A model generated the notes under the pieces. It did not search any database and had not been told where the DNA came from. It worked only from the letters and a program-made list of their open reading frames with translations. A DNA stretch of 64,000 bases from Bacteroidota bacterium (GTDB taxonomy: Bacteria > Bacteroidota > Bacteroidia > Flavobacteriales > Weeksellaceae), in contig JAFAGO010000010.1 in the NCBI GenBank assembly GCA_023422635.1, forward strand, positions 1-64,000, in the 5' to 3' direction. The position numbers and the translations under genes were made by a program. Positions 15,891 to 24,853 of this stretch are shown here, piece by piece. Each line of letters starts with the position of its first letter. Position 1 is the first letter of the stretch.

Positions 15891-17177
15891 TTAAAACAAT
15901 TCTTTACGAATAATATTTTGACTTCTTTCTGGACCTACCGAAACAAGATAAACGTTAATTCCTAAATAATTTTCAATAAATTCAATGTATTTTTTAGCAT
16001 TTTCAGGTAGTTCATCGTAACTTCTGGCATGCGAAATATCTTCATCCCAACCTGGAAGTTCTTCATAAATTGGCTCGTAGAGATAAAGTTTTGTTGTTGA
16101 AGACGTAAAATAATCGATGATTTTACCATCTTCCGTTTTATATTTCGTAACGATTTTTAAAGGGTGAATTCCCGTAAGAACATCAAGCTTGGTAATCACC
16201 AGATTATTGATCCCATTAATCATACAGGCATGTTTTAGCGAAACCAAATCCAACCAACCTGTTCTTCTTGGTCGTCCCGTTGTAGCGCCAAATTCATTAC
16301 CGATTTGACGAATTTTTTCTCCTAATTCATTATCCAATTCGGATGGAAATGGGCCATGCCCAACACGTGTGCAATATGCTTTCGCTACCCCTATTAAATT
16401 TTGCAAACTCGTTGGTGGAACCCCCGCGCCCGTGCAAACTCCGCCTGTTGATGGTGATGATGATGTTACATAAGGATAAGTTCCAAAGTCGATATCTAAC
16501 ATTAACGCCTGAGCACCTTCAAATAGAATATTTTTACCTTCGTGAATTGCCTCATTCAATTCCAATTCGGTATCAACAATACGATCTTTAAGCTGATCGC
16601 CGATGGCTAAAAACTCTTGATACATTTCTTCAACATCCATTGCTGGTTTTTCGAAATATTTTTCAAAAAGCGCATTTTTAACCTTCAAGTTTTTCTCGAT
16701 TTTCTCGCGAAGAACTTCTGGGTTTAACAAATCAATCATACGAATTCCTACTCTTGCTATTTTATCTTCATAACAAGGTCCGATTCCTTTTTTGGTCGTT
16801 CCAATTTGCGTTCCTCCTTGTTCTTCCTCGCGATAGGTATCCAACATAATATGATACGGCATAATGACATGCGCTCTTCGACTAATGAAAACATGATCGG
16901 TTTTTAAACCTTTGCTTTCAATTTGCTGGATTTCTTTGATGAACGATTTTGGATTCACTACAACTCCATTTGCAATAATGCATTTCCCTTTGCATTGAAG
17001 AACACCTGAAGGAAGTAGATGGAGCACAAACTTCTCGTCGCCAACATACACTGTATGCCCAGCATTATCGCCGCCTTGAAAGCGTACCACATAATCAGAC
17101 TTTGCTGATAGAACATCGGTGATTTTACCTTTACCTTCATCACCGTATTGAAGGCCAACCACTACGTAAGTAGACAT
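15891..17177 (-). CDS. purA: Adenylosuccinate synthase
   Basis: A 428-residue GTP-dependent ligase that converts IMP and aspartate to adenylosuccinate. It has the N-terminal GDEGKGKITD loop, the IMP-binding NAGHTV segment, the signature QIGTTKKGIGPCYEDK, and a C-terminal guanine-binding TKLDVL. The length is normal. It is divergent from hpt, with promoter boxes for both in the 210-bp gap, so two purine genes are placed back to back. Confidence 0.97.
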   Translation of the reverse strand: MSTYVVVGLQYGDEGKGKITDVLSAKSDYVVRFQGGDNAGHTVYVGDEKFVLHLLPSGVLQCKGKCIIANGVVVNPKSFIKEIQQIESKGLKTDHVFISRRAHVIMPYHIMLDTYREEEQGGTQIGTTKKGIGPCYEDKIARVGIRMIDLLNPEVLREKIEKNLKVKNALFEKYFEKPAMDVEEMYQEFLAIGDQLKDRIVDTELELNEAIHEGKNILFEGAQALMLDIDFGTYPYVTSSSPSTGGVCTGAGVPPTSLQNLIGVAKAYCTRVGHGPFPSELDNELGEKIRQIGNEFGATTGRPRRTGWLDLVSLKHACMINGINNLVITKLDVLTGIHPLKIVTKYKTEDGKIIDYFTSSTTKLYLYEPIYEELPGWDEDISHARSYDELPENAKKYIEFIENYLGINVYLVSVGPERSQNIIRKELF

Positions 17178-17203
17178 ATTTAGTACTTTTTATTAGATTC
17201 ATA

Positions 17204-17211
17204 CAAAAGTA
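17204..17211 (-). promoter_or_regulatory. Promoter of purA
   Basis: Minus-strand TACTTTTG fits the -7 consensus TAnnTTTG. A TTTG is placed 21 bp further upstream (17233-17236), matching the Bacteroidota -33 element. Confidence 0.6.
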
Positions 17212-17363
17212 CTTTGAAAAAAGATGGCCGCCAAACTTTATGCAAAAGTTTTAATACGATTTTTGTACGTAATCAAGAAAAAAATTCTGCGCGAACAGGT
17301 TGATTATGAAGACTAATTGATCTTAAATTAAACCTTATCTTTTAAAAAACAGATTAAAATCCT

Positions 17364-17371
17364 TAAATTTG
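17364..17371 (+). promoter_or_regulatory. -7 promoter element for hpt-adk(-obgE)
   Basis: TAAATTTG fits TAnnTTTG, with 16 bp between it and the hpt start. The -33 element is weak. Confidence 0.5.
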
Positions 17372-17387
17372 TTCATTCTAAAAAAAT

Positions 17388-17945
17388 ATGGAACGTATTA
17401 CAATTAACGACAAAACCTTTGTCCCTTATCTAAAAAACGACGAAATCCAAGAATTGGTTAAAGCGCTCGCGGAAAAAGTATATGAAGATTACAAAGACGA
17501 AACCCCTGTATTTATCGGTGTTTTGAATGGCGTAATTATGTTTTATGCAGATTTTCTGAAGTATTATCCTGGCAATTGCGAAGTTGCTTTTATCCAAATG
17601 AGCTCTTATTCCGGAGGTTTGCAATCCACAGGAATTGTGTACAAAAAAATGGATTTAACAAAAGATGTGGAAGGTCGCCATATCATCTTAATGGAAGATA
17701 TTGTAGACACAGGAAACACGATTGCGAGTTTATTTGAATATTTCAAAAACACCCAACGTCCAAAATCTTTGAAAGTAGCAACACTTCTTTTAAAACCAGA
17801 AGTGTACAAAAAAGAATTCCCGATTGAATACGTTGCCAAAGAAATCCCCAATAAATTTGTTTTAGGGTATGGCCTCGATTATGATGAACTCGGCAGAAAC
17901 TTGCCCGATTTATTTCAACTAGAAGAAGGAAGAATCAATCATTAA
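17388..17945 (+). CDS. hpt: Hypoxanthine phosphoribosyltransferase
   Basis: A 185-residue purine salvage enzyme that makes IMP/GMP from hypoxanthine/guanine and PRPP. The PRPP-binding loop is HIILMEDIVDTGNT. The N-terminal loop with GVLNGVIMF and the C-terminal purine-binding VLGYGLDYDELGRNLP are present. It is followed after 26 bp by adk in the same orientation. Confidence 0.94.
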   Translation: MERITINDKTFVPYLKNDEIQELVKALAEKVYEDYKDETPVFIGVLNGVIMFYADFLKYYPGNCEVAFIQMSSYSGGLQSTGIVYKKMDLTKDVEGRHIILMEDIVDTGNTIASLFEYFKNTQRPKSLKVATLLLKPEVYKKEFPIEYVAKEIPNKFVLGYGLDYDELGRNLPDLFQLEEGRINH

Positions 17946-17971
17946 ATAAATCATCAAACCCTATAAACAAC

Positions 17972-18550
17972 ATGATTAATATCGTTTTATTCGGCCCTCC
18001 GGGAAGTGGAAAAGGCACACAAGCGCAAAACCTTATTTCCCAATTTAATCTGAAGCAAATTTCAACTGGCGATTTATTTCGTTACAACATTAAAAATGAA
18101 ACTGAGCTTGGAAAATTAGCTAAATCTTTTATTGATAAAGGCGAGCTGGTTCCCGATCAAGTAACCATTGATATGTTGGTAGACGAACTTAAAAAACCAA
18201 CTGATGCGGAGGGATATATTTTTGATGGCTTCCCTAGAACAGCAGCACAAACCGATGCGTTAGAGCAAATTGTTAAAGACGAACTCAATGACGACATCAG
18301 CATTTGCTTATCTTTAGTGGTTGAAGACGAAGTTTTGGTACAAAGACTTTTGAAAAGAGGCAAAACCAGCGGTAGAAGCGATGATGCAGATGAAAATATT
18401 ATCCGCAACCGAATTAAAGAATATTATGCAAAAACAGCTGAAGTAGCAGAACTGTATAAAAAACAAGGAAAATATGTTGATGTAAACGGCGTTGGTGATA
18501 TTCAAGAGATTTCCCAAAAGTTGTACAACGAAGTAGAAAAAATTAAATAA
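17972..18550 (+). CDS. adk: Adenylate kinase
   Basis: 192 residues that interconvert 2 ADP and ATP + AMP. The P-loop is GPPGSGKGTQ (residues 8-17), the AMP-binding motif is STGDLFR, and FDGFPRT is present. The LID is short and lacks zinc cysteines, giving the compact form. Downstream obgE follows after 71 bp and is probably part of the same unit. Confidence 0.97.
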   Translation: MINIVLFGPPGSGKGTQAQNLISQFNLKQISTGDLFRYNIKNETELGKLAKSFIDKGELVPDQVTIDMLVDELKKPTDAEGYIFDGFPRTAAQTDALEQIVKDELNDDISICLSLVVEDEVLVQRLLKRGKTSGRSDDADENIIRNRIKEYYAKTAEVAELYKKQGKYVDVNGVGDIQEISQKLYNEVEKIK

Positions 18551-18621
18551 AAAAGAATTGTTTTGGATGAACGATTTTACCAACATTGAATTCAACATCC
18601 ATTACCCACATATAATAAGGT

Positions 18622-19605
18622 ATGAGTAACTTTGTAGATTACGTAAAAATTCATTGCCAATCCGGACACGGAGGCGCAGGTTCCGCACACCTTCGCAGGG
18701 AAAAATACATCCCAAAAGGAGGACCAGATGGCGGCGATGGCGGAAGAGGCGGAAATGTAATCATGAAAGGTAACGGAAATGAATGGACCCTTCTCCCCTT
18801 GCGTTACACCCGACACATCAAAGCGGGACGCGGTGAAAATGGCGGAAAAAGTCAGCTTACCGGAGCTGCAGGAGATGATGTGTACATTGAAGTTCCCATT
18901 GGAACCATTGCTAAAAATGAAGACGGTGAAACAATTGGTGAAATTTTAGAAGATCAACAAGAAATCATCCTTATGCAAGGCGGTAAAGGCGGTTTAGGAA
19001 ATGAACACTTTAAATCCTCAACCAACCAAACGCCAAGATATGCACAACCCGGACTTCCTGGTGAAGAAGGATACATTACTTTTGAACTTAAAATTCTAGC
19101 AGATGTCGGTTTAGTCGGCTTTCCAAACGCAGGAAAATCTACGCTCTTAGCTTCTGTTTCTGCAGCAAAACCAAAAATTGCCGATTATGCTTTTACCACA
19201 TTAACTCCGAATTTGGGAATTGTAGAATGGCGGAACCATCAATCTTTTGTTATGGCCGATATTCCAGGAATTATTGAAGGCGCTGCAGAAGGAAAAGGTT
19301 TAGGACATCGATTTTTAAGACATATCGAACGAAATTCAATTTTGTTGTTTTTAATTCCATCCGATTCGGAGGACCATTATAAAGAATTTCAAATTCTTGA
19401 AAATGAATTGAAAGAATACAATCCAGAATTGTTGGATAAAGATTTTATTGTTTCCGTTTCGAAAGCGGATTTATTAGATGATGAACTTAAGCGAGAAATC
19501 GCCGCGGAATTTCCAGAAAACTATCAGCCATTATTTTTTTCCAGTGTTACCGGAGAAGGCTTACAAGAACTGAAAGACGTTATTTGGAAAAAACTTCACG
19601 AGTAA
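18622..19605 (+). CDS. obgE: GTPase Obg
   Basis: A 327-residue ribosome-associated GTPase. The glycine-rich Obg fold fills residues 1-158 (SGHGGAGSAHLRREKY, GGPDGGDGGRGG). The G domain follows, with G1 GFPNAGKST, G2 FTTLTPNLG, G3 DIPGIIEGA and G4 VSKADL. The C-terminal OCT domain is absent, as is common in this phylum. A shared terminator hairpin lies directly downstream. Confidence 0.97.
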   Translation: MSNFVDYVKIHCQSGHGGAGSAHLRREKYIPKGGPDGGDGGRGGNVIMKGNGNEWTLLPLRYTRHIKAGRGENGGKSQLTGAAGDDVYIEVPIGTIAKNEDGETIGEILEDQQEIILMQGGKGGLGNEHFKSSTNQTPRYAQPGLPGEEGYITFELKILADVGLVGFPNAGKSTLLASVSAAKPKIADYAFTTLTPNLGIVEWRNHQSFVMADIPGIIEGAAEGKGLGHRFLRHIERNSILLFLIPSDSEDHYKEFQILENELKEYNPELLDKDFIVSVSKADLLDDELKREIAAEFPENYQPLFFSSVTGEGLQELKDVIWKKLHE

Positions 19606-19626
19606 TACTTCAAATATAAAATACAA

Positions 19627-19656
19627 AAAATGCGGAAAGAAAATTTTCCGCATTTT
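19627..19656. terminator. Bidirectional terminator between obgE and fabH
   Basis: A 12-bp stem AAAATGCGGAAA with its complement, a short A-rich loop, and U-runs on both strands. It sits between convergent genes. Confidence 0.85.
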
Positions 19657-19676
19657 TTATTGTTGAACGTCGAATT

Positions 19677-20699
19677 TTAATATTCAAATAAAACACTTCC
19701 CCAAGTAAATCCACTACCAAACGCAGAAAGCAACACCAAATCGCCTCTTTTAATTTTCTGCTGTTCAATAGCTTCACTTAACGCAAGCGGAATTGAAGCG
19801 GCCGTTGTATTGCCATATTTCTGAATATTGTTAAAAACCTTATCATCTGGCAAACCAAATTTCTGTTGTACAAATTGTGCAATCCTCAAATTAGCTTGAT
19901 GCGGTATAAACATATCCAAATCCTCCACTGTTTTACCCGCTTTTGAAAGCGCTTCTAACATTGTTTCTGGGAAACGAGTAACGGCATGTTTAAAAACAAA
20001 ATTACCGTTCATAATTGGGTAAATTTCTCGATTGGTTACACTTTCTGGTTCTAATCGCATACGATCGCTCCAACCAAACTTTGATCCCGGAAATTGTGTA
20101 CACAACTCCTCCGCGTATTTTCCTTCAGAATGTAAATTAAAAGACAAAATATCTCCCGCATTTTCATCATCGGTTGCCGAAAGCACCACTGCTCCAGCAC
20201 CATCACCAAAAATAACCGAAACCCCTCTTCCTTCATCAGAAAAATCCAGTCCAAACGAGTGAATTTCAGCACCAACAACAAGAATATTTTTATATGCGCC
20301 TGTTTTAATAAAAGCATTAGCCGTGCTTAAAGCGTATACAAATCCAGAACATTGGTTCCGAACATCCAAAGCGCCAATAGTATCGCAACCCAACATTTCT
20401 TGAAGCAAAACGCCACATCCCGGAAAATAATAATCCGGTGAAAGAGTTGCAAAAACGATAAAATCGATATCTTTTGCGGTAAGTCCAGCATTTTGTATTG
20501 CTTTTTCAGAAGCTTTAAAACCTAAATAAGCTGTGGTTTCTTCCGAATCGTTTCTATTTTTCCGAAAATGTCTTTCTTTAATTCCGGTTCTTTCCGTAAT
20601 CCACTCGTCGTTGGTGGTCATTAATTTCGAAAGATCATCGTTGGTAACAACATTGTCAGGAACGTAATGTCCAATTCCTTTAATAATGCTTTTAATCAT
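19677..20699 (-). CDS. fabH: Beta-ketoacyl-ACP synthase III
   Basis: 340 residues. It starts fatty acid synthesis by condensing an acyl-CoA primer with malonyl-ACP. The catalytic triad is C117 (NQCSGF), H267 (IPHQANLRI) and N297 (KYGNTTAASIP). The N-terminal NDEWITERTGIKER is typical. The length is normal. It is not in a fab cluster here. A -7 promoter box lies at 20719-20726. Confidence 0.95.
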   Translation of the reverse strand: MIKSIIKGIGHYVPDNVVTNDDLSKLMTTNDEWITERTGIKERHFRKNRNDSEETTAYLGFKASEKAIQNAGLTAKDIDFIVFATLSPDYYFPGCGVLLQEMLGCDTIGALDVRNQCSGFVYALSTANAFIKTGAYKNILVVGAEIHSFGLDFSDEGRGVSVIFGDGAGAVVLSATDDENAGDILSFNLHSEGKYAEELCTQFPGSKFGWSDRMRLEPESVTNREIYPIMNGNFVFKHAVTRFPETMLEALSKAGKTVEDLDMFIPHQANLRIAQFVQQKFGLPDDKVFNNIQKYGNTTAASIPLALSEAIEQQKIKRGDLVLLSAFGSGFTWGSVLFEY

Positions 20700-20718
20700 A
20701 AAAATGGTTTGTTTGCCG

Positions 20719-20726
20719 CAAAGATA
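20719..20726 (-). promoter_or_regulatory. -7 promoter element for fabH
   Basis: Minus-strand TATCTTTG, with 19 bp between it and the fabH start, fits TAnnTTTG. Confidence 0.5.
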
Positions 20727-20905
20727 ATTTATATTTCAAATATCATAAATTCTTTGGAATTGAGTAAAATACAGAAAGTAACCCATTCTTTAACAGAGTT
20801 TTTAAAACGATAGTTCCCCTTTTACAATCAATACAAAACAGCAAGTAATCTTTTACAAATACAACATTAAAACTGAAATTCTTATTTTTAAATTTCTTTT
20901 TCAAT

Positions 20906-20913
20906 TATCTTTG
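20906..20913 (+). promoter_or_regulatory. -7 promoter element for corA, probably leaderless
   Basis: TATCTTTG followed by only four bases (AAGA) before the corA ATG. If this box is used, transcription would start at or within the start codon. Confidence 0.5.
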
Positions 20914-20917
20914 AAGA

Positions 20918-21817
20918 ATGCCCACACAAATTATTTATAAAGACGAGCGTTGCGAATGGTTAGATGTTGAAGCGCCAACAGAAGAAGATCTTCGTTTTTT
21001 ACACGATCGTTACGTCATCAACACGTTGCTATTGGAGGATACTGTTGACCCCAACCATTTACCAAAATTTGAAGAAGATGGTGATGTGAAGTTTTTCCTC
21101 ATGCGTGAAAACACGGAATTGGAAAGAACAAACCTCAACACAATTAGCGACATTAGCACAAAACTTGGGATTTTTCTTGTAGGCAACACCATTATTAGTA
21201 TTCACCGGATGCGCAATCGCAGTATTTATGAATACAAGAAAGATATTCAGGTTGCTAAAATGGAAATTACGCCCGAAAGAATTGCACTTCGGCTTGCCTT
21301 AAAAGTTTTAAAATCGTTTGATGATGAAAGTAAAAATTTGCTGGAAGTTTTAGATCAACTGGAAAATGAAATCTTTTTAACCAATACCAATAGCACCGTT
21401 CAAATTCGGAGATTGTATAAAGTTAAAAGAAAAGCAGGACTTAATTCTAGAGTTTTGACGATTTCTGGGGAATGGGTACGAGAATTTAAAAACCTCAATC
21501 TTTACGAATCCGAAATTACCGACCTCAACGATAAACATAAAGATGTTATTGCAGATTTCGACCATTTGAATGCACAAGTTGCCAACCTTATTTCGATGTT
21601 TTTAGCATTAACCGATCAGAAAGCCAATCAAGTAATGAAATTATTGGCGATGTTTTCGGTATACTTTTTACCGATAACATTTATTGCTGGCGTTTACGGA
21701 ATGAATTTCGATTTTATGCCAGAACTTTCCTTGAAATATGGCTACTATTTAACCTTAGGTTTAATGGCGACAATCGTATTGATTACCTTCATCTATTTCA
21801 GAAGAAAAAATTGGTGA
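20918..21817 (+). CDS. corA: CorA-family magnesium/cobalt transporter
   Basis: A 299-residue inner-membrane divalent cation channel. It has a cytosolic N-terminal domain rich in charged helices, then two C-terminal membrane segments with the signature GVYGMNFDFMPE (YGMN) in the loop between them. The C-terminus is basic (YFRRKNW), as expected. It faces the delta-prime gene tail-to-tail with a 12-bp gap. Confidence 0.93.
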   Translation: MPTQIIYKDERCEWLDVEAPTEEDLRFLHDRYVINTLLLEDTVDPNHLPKFEEDGDVKFFLMRENTELERTNLNTISDISTKLGIFLVGNTIISIHRMRNRSIYEYKKDIQVAKMEITPERIALRLALKVLKSFDDESKNLLEVLDQLENEIFLTNTNSTVQIRRLYKVKRKAGLNSRVLTISGEWVREFKNLNLYESEITDLNDKHKDVIADFDHLNAQVANLISMFLALTDQKANQVMKLLAMFSVYFLPITFIAGVYGMNFDFMPELSLKYGYYLTLGLMATIVLITFIYFRRKNW

Positions 21818-21829
21818 ATACTTTTATCA

Positions 21830-22948
21830 TCAAGCTTTTCTGTGAATATAGCGCGTTAACTTAATTCCCATATCCGTCCATACAATTTTAGAATTTCCAT
21901 TTCTTTCCAAATGATAATCTGCGGTGGAAAGTTCTTCTAAAATGCTTTCGATATTGGCTCCATGAATATATTGCGCAAACTTTTCCCATTGGAATCCATT
22001 TGTTGCCAATTTTTTGTAGACTAAATTTTCTGAACTGTAATTTTGCATCAACGCAAGTCGAAAAATTTCTGCACAAAAATCTAAAAACCGTTTTTGCTTT
22101 TCACGATTCCAAGACGAAATTTCTTTTGCCCATTTAATGATATTATTCAAGAATTCGGGTTTCTTTTTCACCATAAATGCACTTCGAACCCAATCGATAA
22201 ATAACGCTTCGAACTCTGCTGTGGTATTTTCAGCATTTACCAATTTTAGTGCAATGTTGTAATCGCCTTGCGATTGATGAACAATTTCTGGAATTTGCTG
22301 AAGATCTACATCCGGCAATTTTCTTAATGCAGCTTCTAAATCTTCATCTTCTATTCTTGGAACTTCAACAATTTGAGTTCGCGATAAAATGGTTGGCAAA
22401 ATAAAATCCGTGCTTTCTGCAACCAAAAGAATAATAGTTTTAGCTGGCGGTTCTTCTAAGAATTTAAGCATTTTATTGGATGCTTCAACGCGCATTTTCT
22501 CGGAATGCCAAATGATTAAAATTTTCGTTCCGCCTTCAAAACTTTTAAGTGCAAACTTTTTTGAAATTTCTTCAACCTCATCTGCAGAAATGAAAAATTG
22601 CTTATTTTCCGATTGCAAGAATTTTGTAAAATCTTCAAAATCAGAATACGGATTTTCAATAATCATTCCACGAAACTCTTCAAATAAACGTTTGCTAAGC
22701 GTATTTTTATTATCGGTAAATACAGGAAAACTAAAATGCAAATCGAGGTGATTGAGATGATCAACTTTTCCTGCAGCGGCGGCATTTTCACGAATAAGAA
22801 TTTCTTTGGCATAAGCCAATGCAAGCGGTAAAGTTCCGTAACCATCTTTCCCAACGAAGAGTTGTGCGTGACTAACTCTTTGGTCATCAATACTTTCGGT
22901 TAATAGATTTTTAAGATGCTGTTGCCCTACAATGTCTTGCCAATTCAT
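21830..22948 (-). CDS. holB: DNA polymerase III subunit delta-prime
   Basis: A 372-residue AAA+ clamp-loader subunit. It opens with the usual MNWQDIVGQQHLKNLL and HAQLFVGKDGYGTLPLALAYA, in which the P-loop is degenerate as in delta-prime. The sensor region reads LLVAESTDFILPTILSRTQIV, with the SRC-like motif as SRT, and the helical collar follows. No zinc cysteines are seen. The start is the ATG at 22948, four bases after a -7 promoter box. Confidence 0.88.
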   Translation of the reverse strand: MNWQDIVGQQHLKNLLTESIDDQRVSHAQLFVGKDGYGTLPLALAYAKEILIRENAAAAGKVDHLNHLDLHFSFPVFTDNKNTLSKRLFEEFRGMIIENPYSDFEDFTKFLQSENKQFFISADEVEEISKKFALKSFEGGTKILIIWHSEKMRVEASNKMLKFLEEPPAKTIILLVAESTDFILPTILSRTQIVEVPRIEDEDLEAALRKLPDVDLQQIPEIVHQSQGDYNIALKLVNAENTTAEFEALFIDWVRSAFMVKKKPEFLNNIIKWAKEISSWNREKQKRFLDFCAEIFRLALMQNYSSENLVYKKLATNGFQWEKFAQYIHGANIESILEELSTADYHLERNGNSKIVWTDMGIKLTRYIHRKA

Positions 22949-22952
22949 TCCT

Positions 22953-22960
22953 CAAAGATA
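22953..22960 (-). promoter_or_regulatory. -7 promoter element for holB, probably leaderless
   Basis: Minus-strand TATCTTTG is followed by four bases (AGGA) and then the holB ATG. The same N4 spacing occurs at corA, clc and the response regulator remnant. Confidence 0.5.
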
Positions 22961-23000
22961 ATGGATTTGATTACAATCTAAAAATGGTAAACCCGACTTT

Positions 23001-23852
23001 TCAAACCAAAATCTTTAGACTTTTAGGCAACACTTTGATATGAATGGGCGATTTAATTTCGGTGAATTCTCCATCGATATGCCAACTTTCTGTGCTGATG
23101 GTAAATTCAACATCAGAAACCGGAATGTACGATAAGTATTGATCGTCCTTCAAAGTTTTGGTAAACATTCGATAAGCGAAAAGCGCAGCATAATGTAGCG
23201 GGAATTTCTTTACTAAAACCAAATCCACCAAACCATCACTTTTGCTGGCATTTGGCGCTATAAATGCGTTGTTTCCAAATTGCCGTGTATTGGCTACATT
23301 CAACATTAAATACCGACCGTTGTGCGATTGATATTGAGGATCTTTAAAATACACTTCAATCGGCTGATAATTAAAAAAAGTGCTGATGGAAACTTTAATA
23401 TAATTGGCAAATCCGCGTTTTGTTTTTTCAAATTCTTTGGCAATTTTACCATCGAAACCCGCACCAGAAACATTAATGGAAAAGTGATTGTTAATGGTAA
23501 ACGTATCCACTTCCTTAACTTTGAAATTATTTATTTTTTGAAGTAATTGCTGCAAATCCTTCTGAAAATGCGTTTCCCTCGAAAAACCATTTCCTGAACC
23601 TGCTGGAAAAGCCGCTAACACTTTATCGGTATTGATTAAGTGTTTTGCGATATGAGAAATCGTTCCATCCCCTCCTACAGCAACAAAAATGCGAGTACGA
23701 TCAAAATTTTCGCGAATATACTGATCCGTTCCCACAACCGATTCCGACACGTAATAGTTTACGTCGGGAATATTCTGTTGAAGTTTATTCAGAAAAGGTA
23801 GATAATTTCCGGATGAGGAAAACGGATTGATAATAAAACTTACGTTATTCAT
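23001..23852 (-). CDS. YegS/DAGK-family lipid kinase
   Basis: 283 residues with the diacylglycerol-kinase catalytic fold. The nucleotide-binding motif is VAVGGDGTISHIA, the second motif is FPAGSGNGFSRE, and the C-terminal beta-sandwich has ISTESWHIDGE. It phosphorylates a lipid such as diacylglycerol or a sphingoid base; the exact substrate cannot be told from sequence. It lies 43 bp downstream of the DUF3298 lipoprotein gene in the same orientation. Confidence 0.9.
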   Translation of the reverse strand: MNNVSFIINPFSSSGNYLPFLNKLQQNIPDVNYYVSESVVGTDQYIRENFDRTRIFVAVGGDGTISHIAKHLINTDKVLAAFPAGSGNGFSRETHFQKDLQQLLQKINNFKVKEVDTFTINNHFSINVSGAGFDGKIAKEFEKTKRGFANYIKVSISTFFNYQPIEVYFKDPQYQSHNGRYLMLNVANTRQFGNNAFIAPNASKSDGLVDLVLVKKFPLHYAALFAYRMFTKTLKDDQYLSYIPVSDVEFTISTESWHIDGEFTEIKSPIHIKVLPKSLKILV

Positions 23853-23895
23853 GTTCGCGTTAAAAGAGAGGATTTGAGAAAAGTTAACTTTTGCT

Positions 23896-24702
23896 TTATT
23901 GGTTTAATTTCTTTTTAAAGTCTGGAGGTAAAGTGCCACGCAAATCTTCCCAAGAAATTGGAATGATGATATCTCCCGCAGCGTATGCAGCAATTTCGTA
24001 CGGACTATAGTGAAAATAAAGATTTTTTTCATCAAAGTAAAAATTGTTGTTTACCGGAATTTGATCAACAAGTAAAAATTCGCTGTTGGCAATTACATTT
24101 TTTCCATCTGAGGCTTTACCTGGAAATTGATCGATATTTTTCCGCAATAGCGCTGAAAGTTTTTCATTGCTCATATCGGTAATATCGTTGAGATTGAGTT
24201 TCTTATTATTCTTTAGATCATACACGCGATTGATAAAACTATAGTTAGCGTGCGCTCCGCCAGAATAAACAGATTGAAAATATTGAAGCTGCAAAAAATT
24301 CTCATCAATAGAAATCAACTTCATTTTGCGTTCTGAAGAATAGCGTTCTGTGTATTCCGTATTGCCTTTATTCTCCAATTTCATTTTTGAAAACTGATTA
24401 GAAGTTGAAGCTTTCAAAAATTGCTGAATTCCATTTTTTGAATAATCTTTTAAATACGGATAATTAAAATAAATACTATCTAGCAACGTTTTGTTTTTAA
24501 TTTTCGGAAACACCAAAACCAAATCAGATTGAGAAAAATCAAGCGATGTACCTTCTCTTAAAGAATCTTTTACCACAACGGAATCGATGATCATTTCTTT
24601 CTTCCCGACTTCCTTTTGTACATCTTGCGGATTCGATTTAGAATCGCTACACGCGATAGAAAACAAAAGCGACACACTGAAAGCAATACATATTTTTTTC
24701 AT
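23896..24702 (-). CDS. DUF3298/DUF4163 lipoprotein
   Basis: 268 residues. The signal peptide ends in lipobox FSIAC (Cys 18). The mature protein has the DUF4163 part, then the DUF3298 signature region around SVYSGGAHANYSFINRVYDL and ISWEDLRG near the C-terminus, as in RsiV-like extracytoplasmic domains. It is probably periplasmic or outer-membrane anchored. The function is unknown; no sigma factor gene is next to it. Confidence 0.85.
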   Translation of the reverse strand: MKKICIAFSVSLLFSIACSDSKSNPQDVQKEVGKKEMIIDSVVVKDSLREGTSLDFSQSDLVLVFPKIKNKTLLDSIYFNYPYLKDYSKNGIQQFLKASTSNQFSKMKLENKGNTEYTERYSSERKMKLISIDENFLQLQYFQSVYSGGAHANYSFINRVYDLKNNKKLNLNDITDMSNEKLSALLRKNIDQFPGKASDGKNVIANSEFLLVDQIPVNNNFYFDEKNLYFHYSPYEIAAYAAGDIIIPISWEDLRGTLPPDFKKKLNQ

Positions 24703-24794
24703 TTGTTCAAGTTACAATCTTTTTCGGAAGTGCTGCAAATTCTATTCAACTATAATCACTACATTTCCAAAAAAATCTCTAAAAATCACAAAAA

Positions 24795-24824
24795 AAAAGC
24801 CATTGAAATCACTCAATGGCTTTT
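24795..24824 (-). terminator. Rho-independent terminator of gyrB
   Basis: A 12-bp stem AAAAGCCATTGA with its complement, a six-base loop, and U-runs on the minus strand, 30 bp past the gyrB stop. Confidence 0.85.
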
Positions 24825-24853
24825 AAAAAATTATCTTTTAAAGATCTAAATTG